A DNA stretch of 64,000 bases from Pseudomonas sp. MN1F (GCF_009391885.1 NZ_VZII01000037.1:186001-250000); one strand, 5' to 3'; positions 25,926 through 34,253 are shown, counted from the stretch's first letter. Notes: generated from the sequence alone by a model not told the origin. Made by a program: numbers and translations.

Positions 25926-27881
25926 TCAGAACGTGGTCTTGAGGGTCAGGTACAGGGCGCCACGGTCTTCGGTGGTGGCACCACCGCCGGAGAAGGAGGC
26001 GTAGCCGCCGCCGTAGCAGGTGTAGTCCTGTTCGCCGTCGAGGGCGTTCGGCGTGCTGCCGTCGGTCTGGCCATCCTTGCAGGACTGGGTCTTGCCGAAG
26101 CTGTCGACGTACTTGAGGTCGACGAAGTACTGGTTGTAGATGGCAGCGCTGACGCCGACCGCATAGTTGCCGGTGTCCTTGGCACCGCCGCCCTGCACGG
26201 GCGACACGCCGTCGATGCCGACGTTGACCGACAGCGGCATGCTCATGTCGACACCTGGCATCACCTGGAACCAGGTGGGGGTGAAGTTGACGGCGATGCC
26301 CCAGTTGTCACGGGTCGGCTGGTCAATGCCGCGGTAGCTGCTCTTGCCCTTGTACAGGGCCTCGTTGTGGCCATCGAGCTTGAGCAGGTTGCTGTAGAAC
26401 AGCTCGCCGAGCAGGGTTGCCGAGTCGAACAGCGGCGTGTTGCCGATGGTCATCAGGCCGTTGAGGGTCCAGTGCAGGGTTTCACCGGTGGCGCTCAGGC
26501 TGTCGCCGTCCTTGGGTACGTCGTAGATCACCCCGCTGCTGGCCAGGCGTGGTGGCAGCAGGCCGAAGCCGCCGCCCAGGCCAGCGGTGCCGGGGGCGCT
26601 GACGATGGCCGGGATACTCGCCAGGGGCATGTGCTGGCGAATGTTGAGGTCGCTGCCGACGCTGATGCCGCCGATTTCCTTGGACAGGCTCAGGCCATAG
26701 ATGTCGATGTCGTCGGAATAGGCAAACTGGTACGTGGTGCTCTGCAGCGAGTTGTACAGGTTGCCGACCGCACCCTGGCGGCCGCCTGGCGGGTTGCCGA
26801 ACGGCCCCCGGGCCACGGTCATGCCGCGTGCGTCGAGCCAGGCCTGGGGCAGGATCTCGGAAGTCTTGCGGTAGTAAAAGCCCAGCGTGCCGCCAAGCCA
26901 CTCGGGCGACCACTTGGCCATGACGCCCCAGTCGCCGCTGTTGCGCGGGGTCAGGTCGTCGCCACGGCGGATGGTGGTGAGCGCGCCGCGCACCGGGATC
27001 AGCCCGGGGGTACCGGTGTGGCCGAGCAGGAAGCTCTCGGCGCCCTCGCCCACCACGTCGGAGCCGCCATAGAAGGTACCGGCCTCTGGCAGGCGCGCGG
27101 CATCCCAGTCAAAGAAATACTGGGCGCCCAAGGTCAGTTCGGGGTTGACCATGAACGACGTGGACAACTGGTTGCGCGGGACGAACAGTTCCTTGGCTTC
27201 GGTGCCCGGCGAGGCCGCCAGCTTGGCCAGGTCCAGCCCGGACTGGCCGTAGCTCAGCGAGTGCACCGGGTTGAGCAGGGTTTCCCCCCAGAACAGGTTG
27301 TGCTGGCCGACTTTGGCGCTGACTTGCGATTGCTCGCCCACATCGCGGCTGAAGAACACGAAGGCATCCAGCACTTCACCGGACGGGCCGCTGTAGTAAC
27401 GCTGGGCATAGTTGCTCAGGTGCGGGCTGCCCAGCGGCACACCCGTGCCCGGCAGGCCGTTGAGGCTGGGGTTGATGCCGGACTGGTCACCGTTGCCGTT
27501 GACGAACGGGTTGCTGTTGGAGCCGGTGTTGTCATAAGCCTTGTCGTACCAGCTGGCGGTGCTGACGCGAAAGCCAGTGTTGCCCTGGTAGACCACGTCC
27601 AGCTCGGTCAGCAGGTCGACCCGGTTGGTGACCGTGGTGCCAGCCTTGCGGAAGTTGTAGTCACCGTCGTTGCTGTTGGGCGTGCCGAGCAGGCGTTTGT
27701 CGGCGCTTTCGGTGCGCACGCCATAGTTGTACTTGACCGTGTTGTCGAAGCGCACGGCCCAGTCTTCGCTACCGGTGGTGACTTCGAAGGCTTGCGCGCC
27801 GGGCAGGCTGAACAGGCTGATGGCGCAGGCGAGCAGGCAGCGCTGTGGTTTCACAGCACGGTGAATGCGGTGTTCTGGCAT
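25926..27881 (-). CDS. DUF1302 outer-membrane beta-barrel protein
   Basis: 651-residue protein with an N-terminal signal sequence (about 1-31, GAQA-FEV). Its long mature part has alternating amphipathic strands and ends in an outer-membrane-type C-terminus (GALYLTLKTTF). Typical DUF1302 segments are WAVRFDNTVKYNYGVR near the N-terminus and VSAKVGQHNLFWGETLLNPVHSLSYGQSGLD in the middle. The family is thought to form an outer-membrane channel for hydrophobic compounds. It is the first envelope gene of the operon, followed by DUF1329 after 38 bp. Confidence 0.87.
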   Translation of the reverse strand: MPEHRIHRAVKPQRCLLACAISLFSLPGAQAFEVTTGSEDWAVRFDNTVKYNYGVRTESADKRLLGTPNSNDGDYNFRKAGTTVTNRVDLLTELDVVYQGNTGFRVSTASWYDKAYDNTGSNSNPFVNGNGDQSGINPSLNGLPGTGVPLGSPHLSNYAQRYYSGPSGEVLDAFVFFSRDVGEQSQVSAKVGQHNLFWGETLLNPVHSLSYGQSGLDLAKLAASPGTEAKELFVPRNQLSTSFMVNPELTLGAQYFFDWDAARLPEAGTFYGGSDVVGEGAESFLLGHTGTPGLIPVRGALTTIRRGDDLTPRNSGDWGVMAKWSPEWLGGTLGFYYRKTSEILPQAWLDARGMTVARGPFGNPPGGRQGAVGNLYNSLQSTTYQFAYSDDIDIYGLSLSKEIGGISVGSDLNIRQHMPLASIPAIVSAPGTAGLGGGFGLLPPRLASSGVIYDVPKDGDSLSATGETLHWTLNGLMTIGNTPLFDSATLLGELFYSNLLKLDGHNEALYKGKSSYRGIDQPTRDNWGIAVNFTPTWFQVMPGVDMSMPLSVNVGIDGVSPVQGGGAKDTGNYAVGVSAAIYNQYFVDLKYVDSFGKTQSCKDGQTDGSTPNALDGEQDYTCYGGGYASFSGGGATTEDRGALYLTLKTTF

Positions 27882-27895
27882 TGCGATGACTCCAC

Positions 27896-27912
27896 TTATT
27901 GTTCTTGTTGTT
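27896..27912 (-). promoter_or_regulatory. Hfq/Crc-type A-rich motif upstream of DUF1302
   Basis: Minus-strand AACAACAAGAACAATAA contains repeated AAnAAnAA units, directly upstream of the GTGGAG Shine-Dalgarno. It is one of the two longest such motifs in the window, with the one at 33042. Confidence 0.6.
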
Positions 27913-27967
27913 CATGGCCGCCCGTCATCTGCGGGCTTGGCTTGGGCATCCGTGCGGGGTTGGCAGA

Positions 27968-28534
27968 TCAGTGGTCCAGGCGACGAATCAGGTTTTCAGC
28001 CAGCGGCCAGGGGCCAAACCCGGCTGCCGGGTTGAGGTGGCCGACCGGCCCGAGGGCGATCAGCTCGCTGCCCCAGGCGTGCGCCATGCCACCTGCTGCA
28101 TCGAAGCTGGCGAGGTGGTCGTTACTGCTGGCGGCGACGATGCTGGGGAACGGCAGCGGTGCCATCGGCAACGGCGACCAACCCTGCTCGGCGAGGCTTT
28201 GCGGGCTGGGGTACTGAGCCGGCCACTGGGCGTGCAAGTCGGGCGGTGCGGCCAGCAAGGCGCCTTTGATCGGCCGCTGATAACGGGCCGCCCAGTGGGC
28301 CACCATCAACACGCCAGCGCTGTGCGCCACCAGCACCACCTCGCCGTCGATCTGTTCCAGCTCGCGCTGGATAGCTTCGACACGGGCGTTGCAGCTAAGC
28401 CCGTCGACCTGCAGCGGTGGCACGCTGCGGACCTTGGCCAGGCGCGCTTCAAGCAGGGTTTGCCAATGCTCGCTGACATGCTCGCGCAGGCCAGGGATGA
28501 TCAGCACGGTGGCGGTGGTTTGCAGTTTTTCCAC
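27968..28534 (-). CDS. Small serine alpha/beta hydrolase (RBBP9/YdeN family)
   Basis: 188-residue alpha/beta hydrolase with TVLIIPGLREHVSEHWQTLLE at the start, nucleophile Ser in VAHSAGVLM and the late catalytic His in GPVGHLNPAAGFG. RBBP9/YdeN proteins are small serine hydrolases of unclear substrate. The start is GTG 28534, with GAGG seven bases upstream. An in-frame ATG at 28633 would put the conserved 42-bp operator block and the -10 element inside the gene, so it is rejected. As first gene of the AraC-controlled operon it may release a carboxylic acid or alcohol for the downstream acyl-CoA ligase. Confidence 0.82.
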   Translation of the reverse strand: MEKLQTTATVLIIPGLREHVSEHWQTLLEARLAKVRSVPPLQVDGLSCNARVEAIQRELEQIDGEVVLVAHSAGVLMVAHWAARYQRPIKGALLAAPPDLHAQWPAQYPSPQSLAEQGWSPLPMAPLPFPSIVAASSNDHLASFDAAGGMAHAWGSELIALGPVGHLNPAAGFGPWPLAENLIRRLDH

Positions 28535-28568
28535 GTCAGGACCTCGGCTTGGATCGGGTACGAGGTTC

Positions 28569-28575
28569 ACAGTAA
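28569..28575 (-). promoter_or_regulatory. -10-like element of the hydrolase/DUF1302 operon
   Basis: Minus-strand TTACTGT, exactly 15 nt downstream of the 42-bp operator block. The same distance and a similar element (TTACATT) occur at the second operon. There is no good -35, as expected for an activated promoter. The implied leader is about 28 nt long and ends at GTG 28534. Confidence 0.55.
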
Positions 28576-28590
28576 AGAGGGGGCTCGACG

Positions 28591-28632
28591 GGTGCTTCAC
28601 ATTGCGCGTCAGTGACTTTTCATTTGATGACA
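28591..28632. promoter_or_regulatory. AraC-type operator block, copy 1
   Basis: A 42-bp block that matches 36179-36220 at 35 positions. It contains two direct half-sites 21 bp apart, a weaker one at 28596-28611 and a strong one, TTTTCATTTGATGACA, at 28617-28632. The latter is identical to the other copy. Spacing of two helical turns is typical of AraC-family sites. It lies between the hydrolase operon and the AraC gene. Confidence 0.7.
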
Positions 28633-28654
28633 AGCTGATGTTTCGGGCTTGTGC

Positions 28655-28670
28655 TTCTCAATTGATGACA
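28655..28670. promoter_or_regulatory. Additional AraC-type half-site
   Basis: TTCTCAATTGATGACA matches the strong half-site at 14 of 16 positions and lies 38 bp from it, 44 bp upstream of the AraC start. It could serve autoregulation of the regulator. Confidence 0.5.
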
Positions 28671-28713
28671 CGCAGGCTATAAATCACAGACCGCCTGACG
28701 GAAAACAATAAAA

Positions 28714-29724
28714 ATGCCAGCCCTAGTCCGTGCCGCCAGCCTGACCAACTACCTCGAAGTGTCCCGCCACGTGGGCCTGAACCCTAACGCCCTGCTCGCC
28801 CAGGTGGGCCTTAGCGCTGCAATGCTCGAAGACCCCGACCGGCGGATTCCGGCAGCCAACGTGATTACCCTGCTGGAAGAGTCGGCCCGTGTCAGCGGCT
28901 GCGATACCTTTGGCTTGCGCATGGCCGAGTCGCGCCAGCTCTCGGATTTCGGCGAGATCAGCCTGCTGCTCAGCCACCAGCGCAACCTGCGCGATACCCT
29001 GGAAGTGATCGTGCAGTATCGTCATCTGCTCAACGATGCACTGGCCATCCATGTCGAGGAAGCCGGCAAGACGGTCATTATTCGTGAGGAAGTGATCAAC
29101 GAGCGGGCGCCGTGCAGCCGCCAGGCCACGGAGCTTGCCATCGGCGTGATGCTGCGCCTGTGCGCGGCGCTGCTGGGTGCCCAGTGGCACCCGATCAGCG
29201 CCAACTTCACTCATGCCGCGCCGGCCGACCTGGCCGTCCACCGGCGCATCTTCGGCTGCACGCTGGTGTTCGGCAGCGAGTTCAACGGCATCGTCTGCCC
29301 CGCCGCCGACCTCGACAGCGCCAGCCCCCAGGCCAACGAGGCCATGGCACGCCTGGCACGGCGCTACCTGGACACCCTGCCGGCCGGTGGCACGCCGTCA
29401 CTGGAGCTGGAGCTGCGCAAGACCATCTACCTGCTGCTGCCCATGGGCCGCGCCACCATCGAACAGGTGGCGCAGACCCAGGGCATGAATGTGCGCACGC
29501 TGCAACGGCGCCTGGAAGAGGAAGGGCTGACGTTCAAGGACATGATCAACAACGTGCGCCGCGACCTGGTGATGCGTTACCTGGAAAACCCCAGCTATTC
29601 GCTGGGGCGCATCGCCGACATGCTCGGTTACTCGATGCCCAGTTCATTCACCCGCTGGTTCATCGCCCAGTTCGGCATGCCGCCCGCCAGCTGGCGGGCG
29701 CAGCATGCCGAACAGGCGCCTTAA
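28714..29724 (+). CDS. AraC-family regulator with Arabinose_bd-type N-terminal domain
   Basis: 336-residue regulator. The first 200 residues match the OruR/ArgR-like sensor domain (PF12625 type): LEVSRHVGLNPNALLAQVGL, then LRDTLEVIVQYRHLLNDALAI. The C-terminal AraC DNA-binding domain has ATIEQVAQTQGMNVRTLQRRLEEEG and LGRIADMLGYSMPSSFTRWF. It is the only regulator between two minus-strand operons that share a 42-bp operator block, so it is the likely activator of both. Its TAA stop shares the palindrome TTAA with the convergent YeiH-type gene. The inducer is unknown. Confidence 0.9.
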   Translation: MPALVRAASLTNYLEVSRHVGLNPNALLAQVGLSAAMLEDPDRRIPAANVITLLEESARVSGCDTFGLRMAESRQLSDFGEISLLLSHQRNLRDTLEVIVQYRHLLNDALAIHVEEAGKTVIIREEVINERAPCSRQATELAIGVMLRLCAALLGAQWHPISANFTHAAPADLAVHRRIFGCTLVFGSEFNGIVCPAADLDSASPQANEAMARLARRYLDTLPAGGTPSLELELRKTIYLLLPMGRATIEQVAQTQGMNVRTLQRRLEEEGLTFKDMINNVRRDLVMRYLENPSYSLGRIADMLGYSMPSSFTRWFIAQFGMPPASWRAQHAEQAP

Positions 29725-30731
29725 AGGCCCCAGTGCATCAGGGCCAGCACCAGCAATACCAGGAACACACTCTCCCCCACCATCAGCGCGATGGGCTTGA
29801 GCCCCACGGACGCCAAGGCCTTGAGTTGGGTCTTCATGCCCAGGGCGCTGATAGCCACCACCAGGCAGCCACGGGACAGGTCATTGATACCGCCCTGCAC
29901 CGCCGCAGATACCCACCCCGTGCTGTTGACGCAGGCCAGCAGCACAAAGCCGACGGCGAACCACGGCAGCAACGGCGGACGCTGGCCACCGGTATCCAGG
30001 CCCTGGCGGCGGGTGATCATCGCCGCGCAGACAATCACCGGCAGCAGCATGGCCACGCGCATCAGCTTGACCACCGTGGCGATGTCGCCGGTTTCGGTGG
30101 ACATGCTGTAACCGGCGCCGACCACCTGGGCCACATCGTGAATGGTGGCACCCAGGAATACGCCAGCCTGCCCCGGCGGCAGGTGCAGCCAATTGGCAAT
30201 CATCGGGTAGAGGATCATCGCCAGGGTCGACAACGCCGACACGCCAATCACCGTGAACAACGTGGCGTGCTCCTTGCGCGGGTGCTGGGGCAACGCTGCC
30301 GCCAACGCCAACGCCGCCGAGGCGCCGCAGATGGCCGTGGCACCGCCGGTCAACAGGCCGAACAAGCGGGAAAAGCCCAAGGCCTTTGCTGCAATCACCG
30401 AGACCACGATGGTCACCGCCACCAGCGTGATCACCAGTACTACAGGTTTCCAGCCAAGGCTGGCGATCTGGTCCAGGGTAATGCGCATGCCCAGCAGAGC
30501 CACGCCCAGGCGCAGCACACCGCGGGCGGTGAACTCGATACCGGCCTTGCACGGCCCGTCGACGGCAAGGAAGTTCAGGGCCATGCCCAGCAGCAAGGCA
30601 AACAGCATGACCGGGGCCGCATAATGCTCGCTCAGAAAGCTCGCCGCCGCGCCCACGATCAGGCTGACCGCAACGCCTGGGGCCAATGCACGAATGCGGT
30701 GTTGTGCCGCCGTTATAGCCAGCGTGCTCAT
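29721..30731 (-). CDS. YeiH/PSE-family membrane protein, putative sulfate/sulfite exporter
   Basis: 336-residue inner-membrane protein with about 10 helices. Family signatures include LLGMALNFLAVDGPCKAGIEFTAR, LLGMRITLDQI, GGATAICGASAALA and GATIHDVAQVVGAGYSMS. These mark the Cons_hypoth698/PSE (putative sulfate exporter) family, members of which accompany sulfonate-degrading genes. It is the last gene of the second AraC-controlled operon, coupled to the Rieske gene by a 4-bp ATGA overlap. With a TauD-type dioxygenase in the same operon, export of sulfite or sulfate set free from an organosulfur compound is an attractive inference. Confidence 0.85.
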   Translation of the reverse strand: MSTLAITAAQHRIRALAPGVAVSLIVGAAASFLSEHYAAPVMLFALLLGMALNFLAVDGPCKAGIEFTARGVLRLGVALLGMRITLDQIASLGWKPVVLVITLVAVTIVVSVIAAKALGFSRLFGLLTGGATAICGASAALALAAALPQHPRKEHATLFTVIGVSALSTLAMILYPMIANWLHLPPGQAGVFLGATIHDVAQVVGAGYSMSTETGDIATVVKLMRVAMLLPVIVCAAMITRRQGLDTGGQRPPLLPWFAVGFVLLACVNSTGWVSAAVQGGINDLSRGCLVVAISALGMKTQLKALASVGLKPIALMVGESVFLVLLVLALMHWGL

Positions 30732-31054
30732 TGCCCGCCCTCCTCGTCATTCAGCACGATGAACACCTGCTGGCCCTGACACTCGACCGGGTAGCTGTTG
30801 ACCTTCAGCGCGGTGGAATTGAGCAGGTAGCCGCTGGCCAGGTCAAAGCGCAGGCCATGGGCGCAGCACTGGATGACCCGCCCCTCCAGGCGCCCGCCGC
30901 ACAGCGAGGCGCCCTGGTGCGGGCAACTGTCGTCGATGGCGTAAAGGGTATCGGCCACATTGAACACGGCCAGGCTCTTGCCGTGGCTCTCCACCAGCAC
31001 ACGCCCGTTGCGCTCGGGCACCTGGCTCGCGGCCAGGGCGATCCGCCGGCTCAT
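30728..31054 (-). CDS. Rieske-type [2Fe-2S] ferredoxin
   Basis: 108-residue soluble Rieske protein. The cluster ligands are Cys44 and His46 (SCPHQGASL) and Cys63 and His66 (QCCAHG). The rest has the small beta-sandwich layout of dioxygenase-type ferredoxins (FNVADTLYAIDDSC, VECQGQQVFIVL). It has 4-bp overlaps with genes on both sides, so it is tightly coupled in the operon. No Rieske oxygenase large subunit is nearby. Its electron-transfer partner is therefore unknown; the oxidoreductase at 35.1 kb or a distant oxygenase are possibilities. Confidence 0.88.
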   Translation of the reverse strand: MSRRIALAASQVPERNGRVLVESHGKSLAVFNVADTLYAIDDSCPHQGASLCGGRLEGRVIQCCAHGLRFDLASGYLLNSTALKVNSYPVECQGQQVFIVLNDEEGGQ

Positions 31055-31704
31055 GCCGGCACCTGTATCTGCAGGGCTTCACGCATGGCGGCGAACAGCA
31101 CTTCGGCAGGTTGCGCGCCGGGGATCAGGCGGCCCCCATTGAAGCGGAAACACGGCACCGCGCTGCCCGCGCGCCCGGCGCCGCCAAGGAACGGGCTACC
31201 ATCGTCGCGCAGGCAATCGACCACTTGTGCCACCTGCAGTCCGCAGGACTGGGCAATCGCGAGCAGTACCCGGTTGTCGCCCAGGTCGCGCCCCTGATGG
31301 AAGTAGGCAATGAACAGCTGCGCCAGCAGGGTTTCAAGCCGCCTGGCGCTGAGCAGGCCGGATGCACGTTGCAGCAAGCGGTGGGCATTGGCGGTATTGG
31401 GCATGCGGCGGATACGCGTGAAGTCGATATCTTCACCCACCACGCTGGCCGCAGCACGCACCTGCGCCTGGCGCTCGCGAACGGCCTGTTCGCTGCCCAG
31501 CCGCTGCACATAGAACGCGTGGAAAGGCAAGCCACCGGCGGGCAGGCCAGGCAGCAGTTGCACGCCCTGCCACTGCTGGGTCACTTCAACCTGCGGCTGC
31601 TCGCGCTGCAGCAGCAACAGGGCGGCCTGCAACTGGCGCTGGCCGATCAGGCACCACGGGCAAATGAAATCGAAGAACACTTCGACGGACAACGTCTGTT
31701 TCAC
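31051..31704 (-). CDS. DsbA-family thiol oxidoreductase/isomerase (FrnE-like)
   Basis: 217-residue cytoplasmic thioredoxin-fold protein with active site CPWC at residues 15-18 (FFDFICPWCLIG) and the inserted helical domain of the FrnE/2-hydroxychromene-2-carboxylate-isomerase group (FTRIRRMPNTANAHRLLQRA). The start is GTG 31704 with GAGGAG eight bases upstream, overlapping the MFS stop as GTGA. In catabolic operons such proteins can be isomerases or thiol oxidases; the role here is open. Confidence 0.85.
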   Translation of the reverse strand: MKQTLSVEVFFDFICPWCLIGQRQLQAALLLLQREQPQVEVTQQWQGVQLLPGLPAGGLPFHAFYVQRLGSEQAVRERQAQVRAAASVVGEDIDFTRIRRMPNTANAHRLLQRASGLLSARRLETLLAQLFIAYFHQGRDLGDNRVLLAIAQSCGLQVAQVVDCLRDDGSPFLGGAGRAGSAVPCFRFNGGRLIPGAQPAEVLFAAMREALQIQVPA

Positions 31705-33005
31705 GAACTCAACTCCTCGGTACGGCTGACCGATGCTTGCAGACGTTCCATGTCGCTGTGGTAATGGCGTTTGGCAATGAAGAACACGGCGGCGGCGCCG
31801 ATGCTCACCAGCGGCACCAGCTGGAACGCGGCGTGCAGACCGATCAGGTCGGATACCCGGCCGGTAATCAGCGGGCCGGTCGCCAGGCCCAGCAGGTTGT
31901 TGGCCAGGGTCAGGGTGGCGAACGCCGTGCCATGCACGGCGGCGTGGGTCAGGTTGGCGACCATGGCGCTGGACGGGCCGTTGGTGCCGACGGCGATCAT
32001 CATGCCCAGGCAGATCAGCACCAGTTGCGCGGTACCTGCCGGCAGCGCGAAGGCCACCGACAACAGCAGGCAGCTGCCCAGGCAATAGCCGATGGCCAGG
32101 CTGATCTTGCGGTCCGGGCGCTGGCGGCCCAGGCGGTCACAGAGCATCGCGCAGAGGATCGTGCCGATGCCGCTGCACAACACGATGACCGCAGCAATTG
32201 CGCCGGCGCGATCAGTGCCCATGGCGTAGTAACGGTTGAGGTAGCTGGGCATCCAGACGATGACCGTGCCACCGACGAACAGTTGCAGGCCACTGCCGAT
32301 GTAAGCACCGATCACCGAGCGCGAGCCATACAAGGTGCGCAGCGGGTTGCTGGCCTTGACCTGAGCCTGTTTGGCGCATGTGGGGGTGATGCGCGCTTCC
32401 TTGACGATCAGCGGGTAAAGCAGCGCCAGCACCAGGCCGAACAGGGCCATGCCGGCGAACGCCCAGCGCCAGCCCAGGTGCTGGGCCAGCACGCCGCCCA
32501 GGGCCATGCCCAGCACCGAGCCGAACATGCCACCGGCCATGAACGCGCCGGCCAGGGTCGAGCGCATGTCACGGGGGAATACCGCCACCACCACAGCGAT
32601 GCCAACGCTGCCATAGGCGGCCTCGCCGACACCCACCAGGAAGCGGGCAATGAACATCTGCGGGTAGTTTTCCGCCAGGGCGCAGCCCAGGGTCGCCAGG
32701 CTCCACAGCACGGCCATCAGCACCAGGCTGCGTACCCGGCCGAAACGGTCCGCCAGCAATGACAACGGAAAGGTCAGCAGGCCGACCATCAGCGCGACGA
32801 TGCCACTGAGCAGGCCGAGCTGGCTGTCGCTCAGGGCCCATTCACCCTTGAGCAGCGGGAAGACGGCGTTGAGCACCTGGCGCGACATGTAGTCGGAAAT
32901 CAACAGGCCGAAGGTCAGGGCGAAGACGACCCAGGCGTAACGCCGGGGCACGCTGAGCGCGGTGTCGGTGCCGGGTGCTTCGGCACTGGCGAGATAGGTG
33001 GCCAT
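31701..33005 (-). CDS. Major facilitator superfamily transporter (Spinster-like)
   Basis: 434-residue protein with 12 predicted helices. MFS motif A is seen as LSLLADRFGRVRSLVLMA near residue 83 and a second copy as AMLCDRLGRQRPDRK in the C-terminal half. FGLLISDYMSRQVLNAVFPLLKGEW resembles Spinster-type carriers of organic acids. GAGGAGG precedes the ATG. The gene follows BKACE after 135 bp that contain a hairpin and an Hfq/Crc motif, so it may have its own level of control. Uptake of the pathway substrate is inferred. Confidence 0.87.
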   Translation of the reverse strand: MATYLASAEAPGTDTALSVPRRYAWVVFALTFGLLISDYMSRQVLNAVFPLLKGEWALSDSQLGLLSGIVALMVGLLTFPLSLLADRFGRVRSLVLMAVLWSLATLGCALAENYPQMFIARFLVGVGEAAYGSVGIAVVVAVFPRDMRSTLAGAFMAGGMFGSVLGMALGGVLAQHLGWRWAFAGMALFGLVLALLYPLIVKEARITPTCAKQAQVKASNPLRTLYGSRSVIGAYIGSGLQLFVGGTVIVWMPSYLNRYYAMGTDRAGAIAAVIVLCSGIGTILCAMLCDRLGRQRPDRKISLAIGYCLGSCLLLSVAFALPAGTAQLVLICLGMMIAVGTNGPSSAMVANLTHAAVHGTAFATLTLANNLLGLATGPLITGRVSDLIGLHAAFQLVPLVSIGAAAVFFIAKRHYHSDMERLQASVSRTEELSS

Positions 33006-33041
33006 GGTGCCTCCTCGGAGTATCTGGCGTGGGTGATGTTC

Positions 33042-33049
33042 TTGTTGTT
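33042..33049 (-). promoter_or_regulatory. Hfq/Crc-type A-rich motif upstream of the MFS gene
   Basis: Minus-strand AACAACAA within AACAACAAGAACAT is a perfect AAnAAnAA match in the leader of the MFS transporter, about 37 bp before the start. Confidence 0.5.
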
Positions 33050-33083
33050 ATGGGTAACAGCCAAAAGCTTTACTGCTTGTTCT

Positions 33084-33130
33084 GGCCCTATCGCCGCGGT
33101 TTGTCGCCACGACAAGCCGGCGATAGGGCC
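33084..33130. repeat. REP-like hairpin between BKACE and MFS genes
   Basis: GGCCCTATCGCC and GGCGATAGGGCC form perfect outer arms. The inner part (ggtttgtcg / cgacaagcc) pairs as well, giving a stem of about 20 bp. It lies inside the second operon, just downstream of the BKACE stop, and could shield the upstream mRNA end or lower expression of the MFS and later genes. Confidence 0.6.
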
Positions 33131-33140
33131 GGACCTGCTA

Positions 33141-34193
33141 TCAGGCCCGCTGCGGTACGCCCTTTTGCCCCGGCTGGCGATTGGGCGCCATGCCGTTGGC
33201 CTTGAGGGTCTGTTCGATGCTGCTGTACTGCTCGCCAATGCGGTAGATGGCCCGGGCCTCTTTGCCGTTGGCCACTTCACGGCCCAGTTCATGGGCCACA
33301 CGTACGGTCTGCTGGATCTGCTGCACCGAGCCGAAGCGCTTGCCGTGCTGGTCGATGATGGTGTCTTCGTTGCCGCAGCGTGGATGCAGGCCCATGGCCA
33401 GGGCCATGGTGTTGAACGGCAGCACGTTCTTGAGCAGCGATTCGGCAGTCAGCGTGCAACCATCCGGCGCGCGGTGGATGAAGTTGAAGAAGTTGAACGG
33501 GTTGGGGCCGTCGAAACCGCCACCGATACCGATCCAGGTCAGGTTCAGCGGGCCCATGTAGTCGCCACGGCGAACGATGCGCTCAAGGGTTTCCAGGGCA
33601 TGCATGCCGGTCAGCTGGAAGTGCGGCTGGATGCCACTGGCCTGCAAGCGGCGCAGGTGTTCGCGGACCCAGGCCGGGCCGGCGGGCACGGTCATCTCGC
33701 TGTAGGCAGCGTGGATCGCCGGGTGGGCCAGGGAGGTGCCTTCCAGATATTCCGGATACAGCAGCTCCATGATGTTCATCTGCGTGGTGTTGATCGCCAC
33801 GGTCACCTGGTCAGGGCGTGGGGTCAGTTCGGCGAGCATGTGCCGGGTGTCGTCGGACAGCCACTTGGCCGCCTCGCCTTCGCCCTCGGGGGCAAAGGAA
33901 ATCGAGCCGCCGACCTGGATGATCATGTCTGGCACGGCTTCGCGCACGCCGGCAATCAGCTCGTTGAACTTGGACAGGCGCTTGGAGCCCTTGCCGTCCA
34001 GCTCGCGCACATGCAGGTGCAGCACGGTGGCGCCGGCTTCATAGCAATCGACCGCCTTCTGCACCTGCTCGTCCATGGTCAGCGGAATGTCTTCGGGGAA
34101 GTCCTCGGGCATCCACTCCGGGCCATACGGGGCGACGGTGATCACCACCTTTTCCATGTTTTCCGGGTGCAACGAATCGTCGAAGAATTGCAT
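33141..34193 (-). CDS. Beta-keto acid cleavage enzyme (BKACE family)
   Basis: 350-residue member of the BKACE family (formerly DUF849), zinc enzymes that condense a beta-keto acid with acetyl-CoA and cleave it to acetoacetate plus a new acyl-CoA. The zinc-binding HxH is His59/His61 (VLHLHVRE). It is flanked by EKVVITVAPYGPEW and a C-terminal GLHPRCGNEDTI, the latter near the CoA site. Members act on 3-keto-5-aminohexanoate, dehydrocarnitine and others; the substrate here is not evident. It is the third gene behind the AraC-controlled promoter, after the oxidoreductase and TauD. The acetoacetate it would make could enter the pathway at 8 kb. Confidence 0.88.
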   Translation of the reverse strand: MQFFDDSLHPENMEKVVITVAPYGPEWMPEDFPEDIPLTMDEQVQKAVDCYEAGATVLHLHVRELDGKGSKRLSKFNELIAGVREAVPDMIIQVGGSISFAPEGEGEAAKWLSDDTRHMLAELTPRPDQVTVAINTTQMNIMELLYPEYLEGTSLAHPAIHAAYSEMTVPAGPAWVREHLRRLQASGIQPHFQLTGMHALETLERIVRRGDYMGPLNLTWIGIGGGFDGPNPFNFFNFIHRAPDGCTLTAESLLKNVLPFNTMALAMGLHPRCGNEDTIIDQHGKRFGSVQQIQQTVRVAHELGREVANGKEARAIYRIGEQYSSIEQTLKANGMAPNRQPGQKGVPQRA

Positions 34194-34209
34194 GCAGTAG
34201 TCCTCGCTA

Positions 34210-34217
34210 TTGTTATT
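34210..34217 (-). promoter_or_regulatory. Hfq/Crc-type A-rich motif upstream of BKACE
   Basis: Minus-strand AATAACAA is a perfect AAnAAnAA match, 16 bp before the BKACE start and next to its GAGGA Shine-Dalgarno. Confidence 0.5.
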
Positions 34218-34225
34218 GTGCTGTG

Positions 34226-34253
34226 CGCCGTACGTGTGTGTGTGTGTACGGCG
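34226..34253. repeat. Hairpin with a (GT)6 loop between TauD and BKACE genes
   Basis: CGCCGTAC (34226-34233) and GTACGGCG (34246-34253) form a perfect 8-bp stem. The 12-nt loop is a pure GT (CA on the transcript) repeat. It is in the 66-bp gap inside the operon. Confidence 0.6.

Noticed and set aside
21607..28217. Very long plus-strand frames opposite the RND, YCF48, DUF1329 and DUF1302 genes (730, 374, 629 and 775 codons)
   Set aside because: None has a family motif; the minus-strand genes have signal peptides, membrane helices and known domains.
28535..28633. The upstream ATG (28633) for the small serine hydrolase
   Set aside because: The added 33 residues have no family similarity and would contain the conserved operator block and the -10 element; GTG 28534 has a good Shine-Dalgarno.
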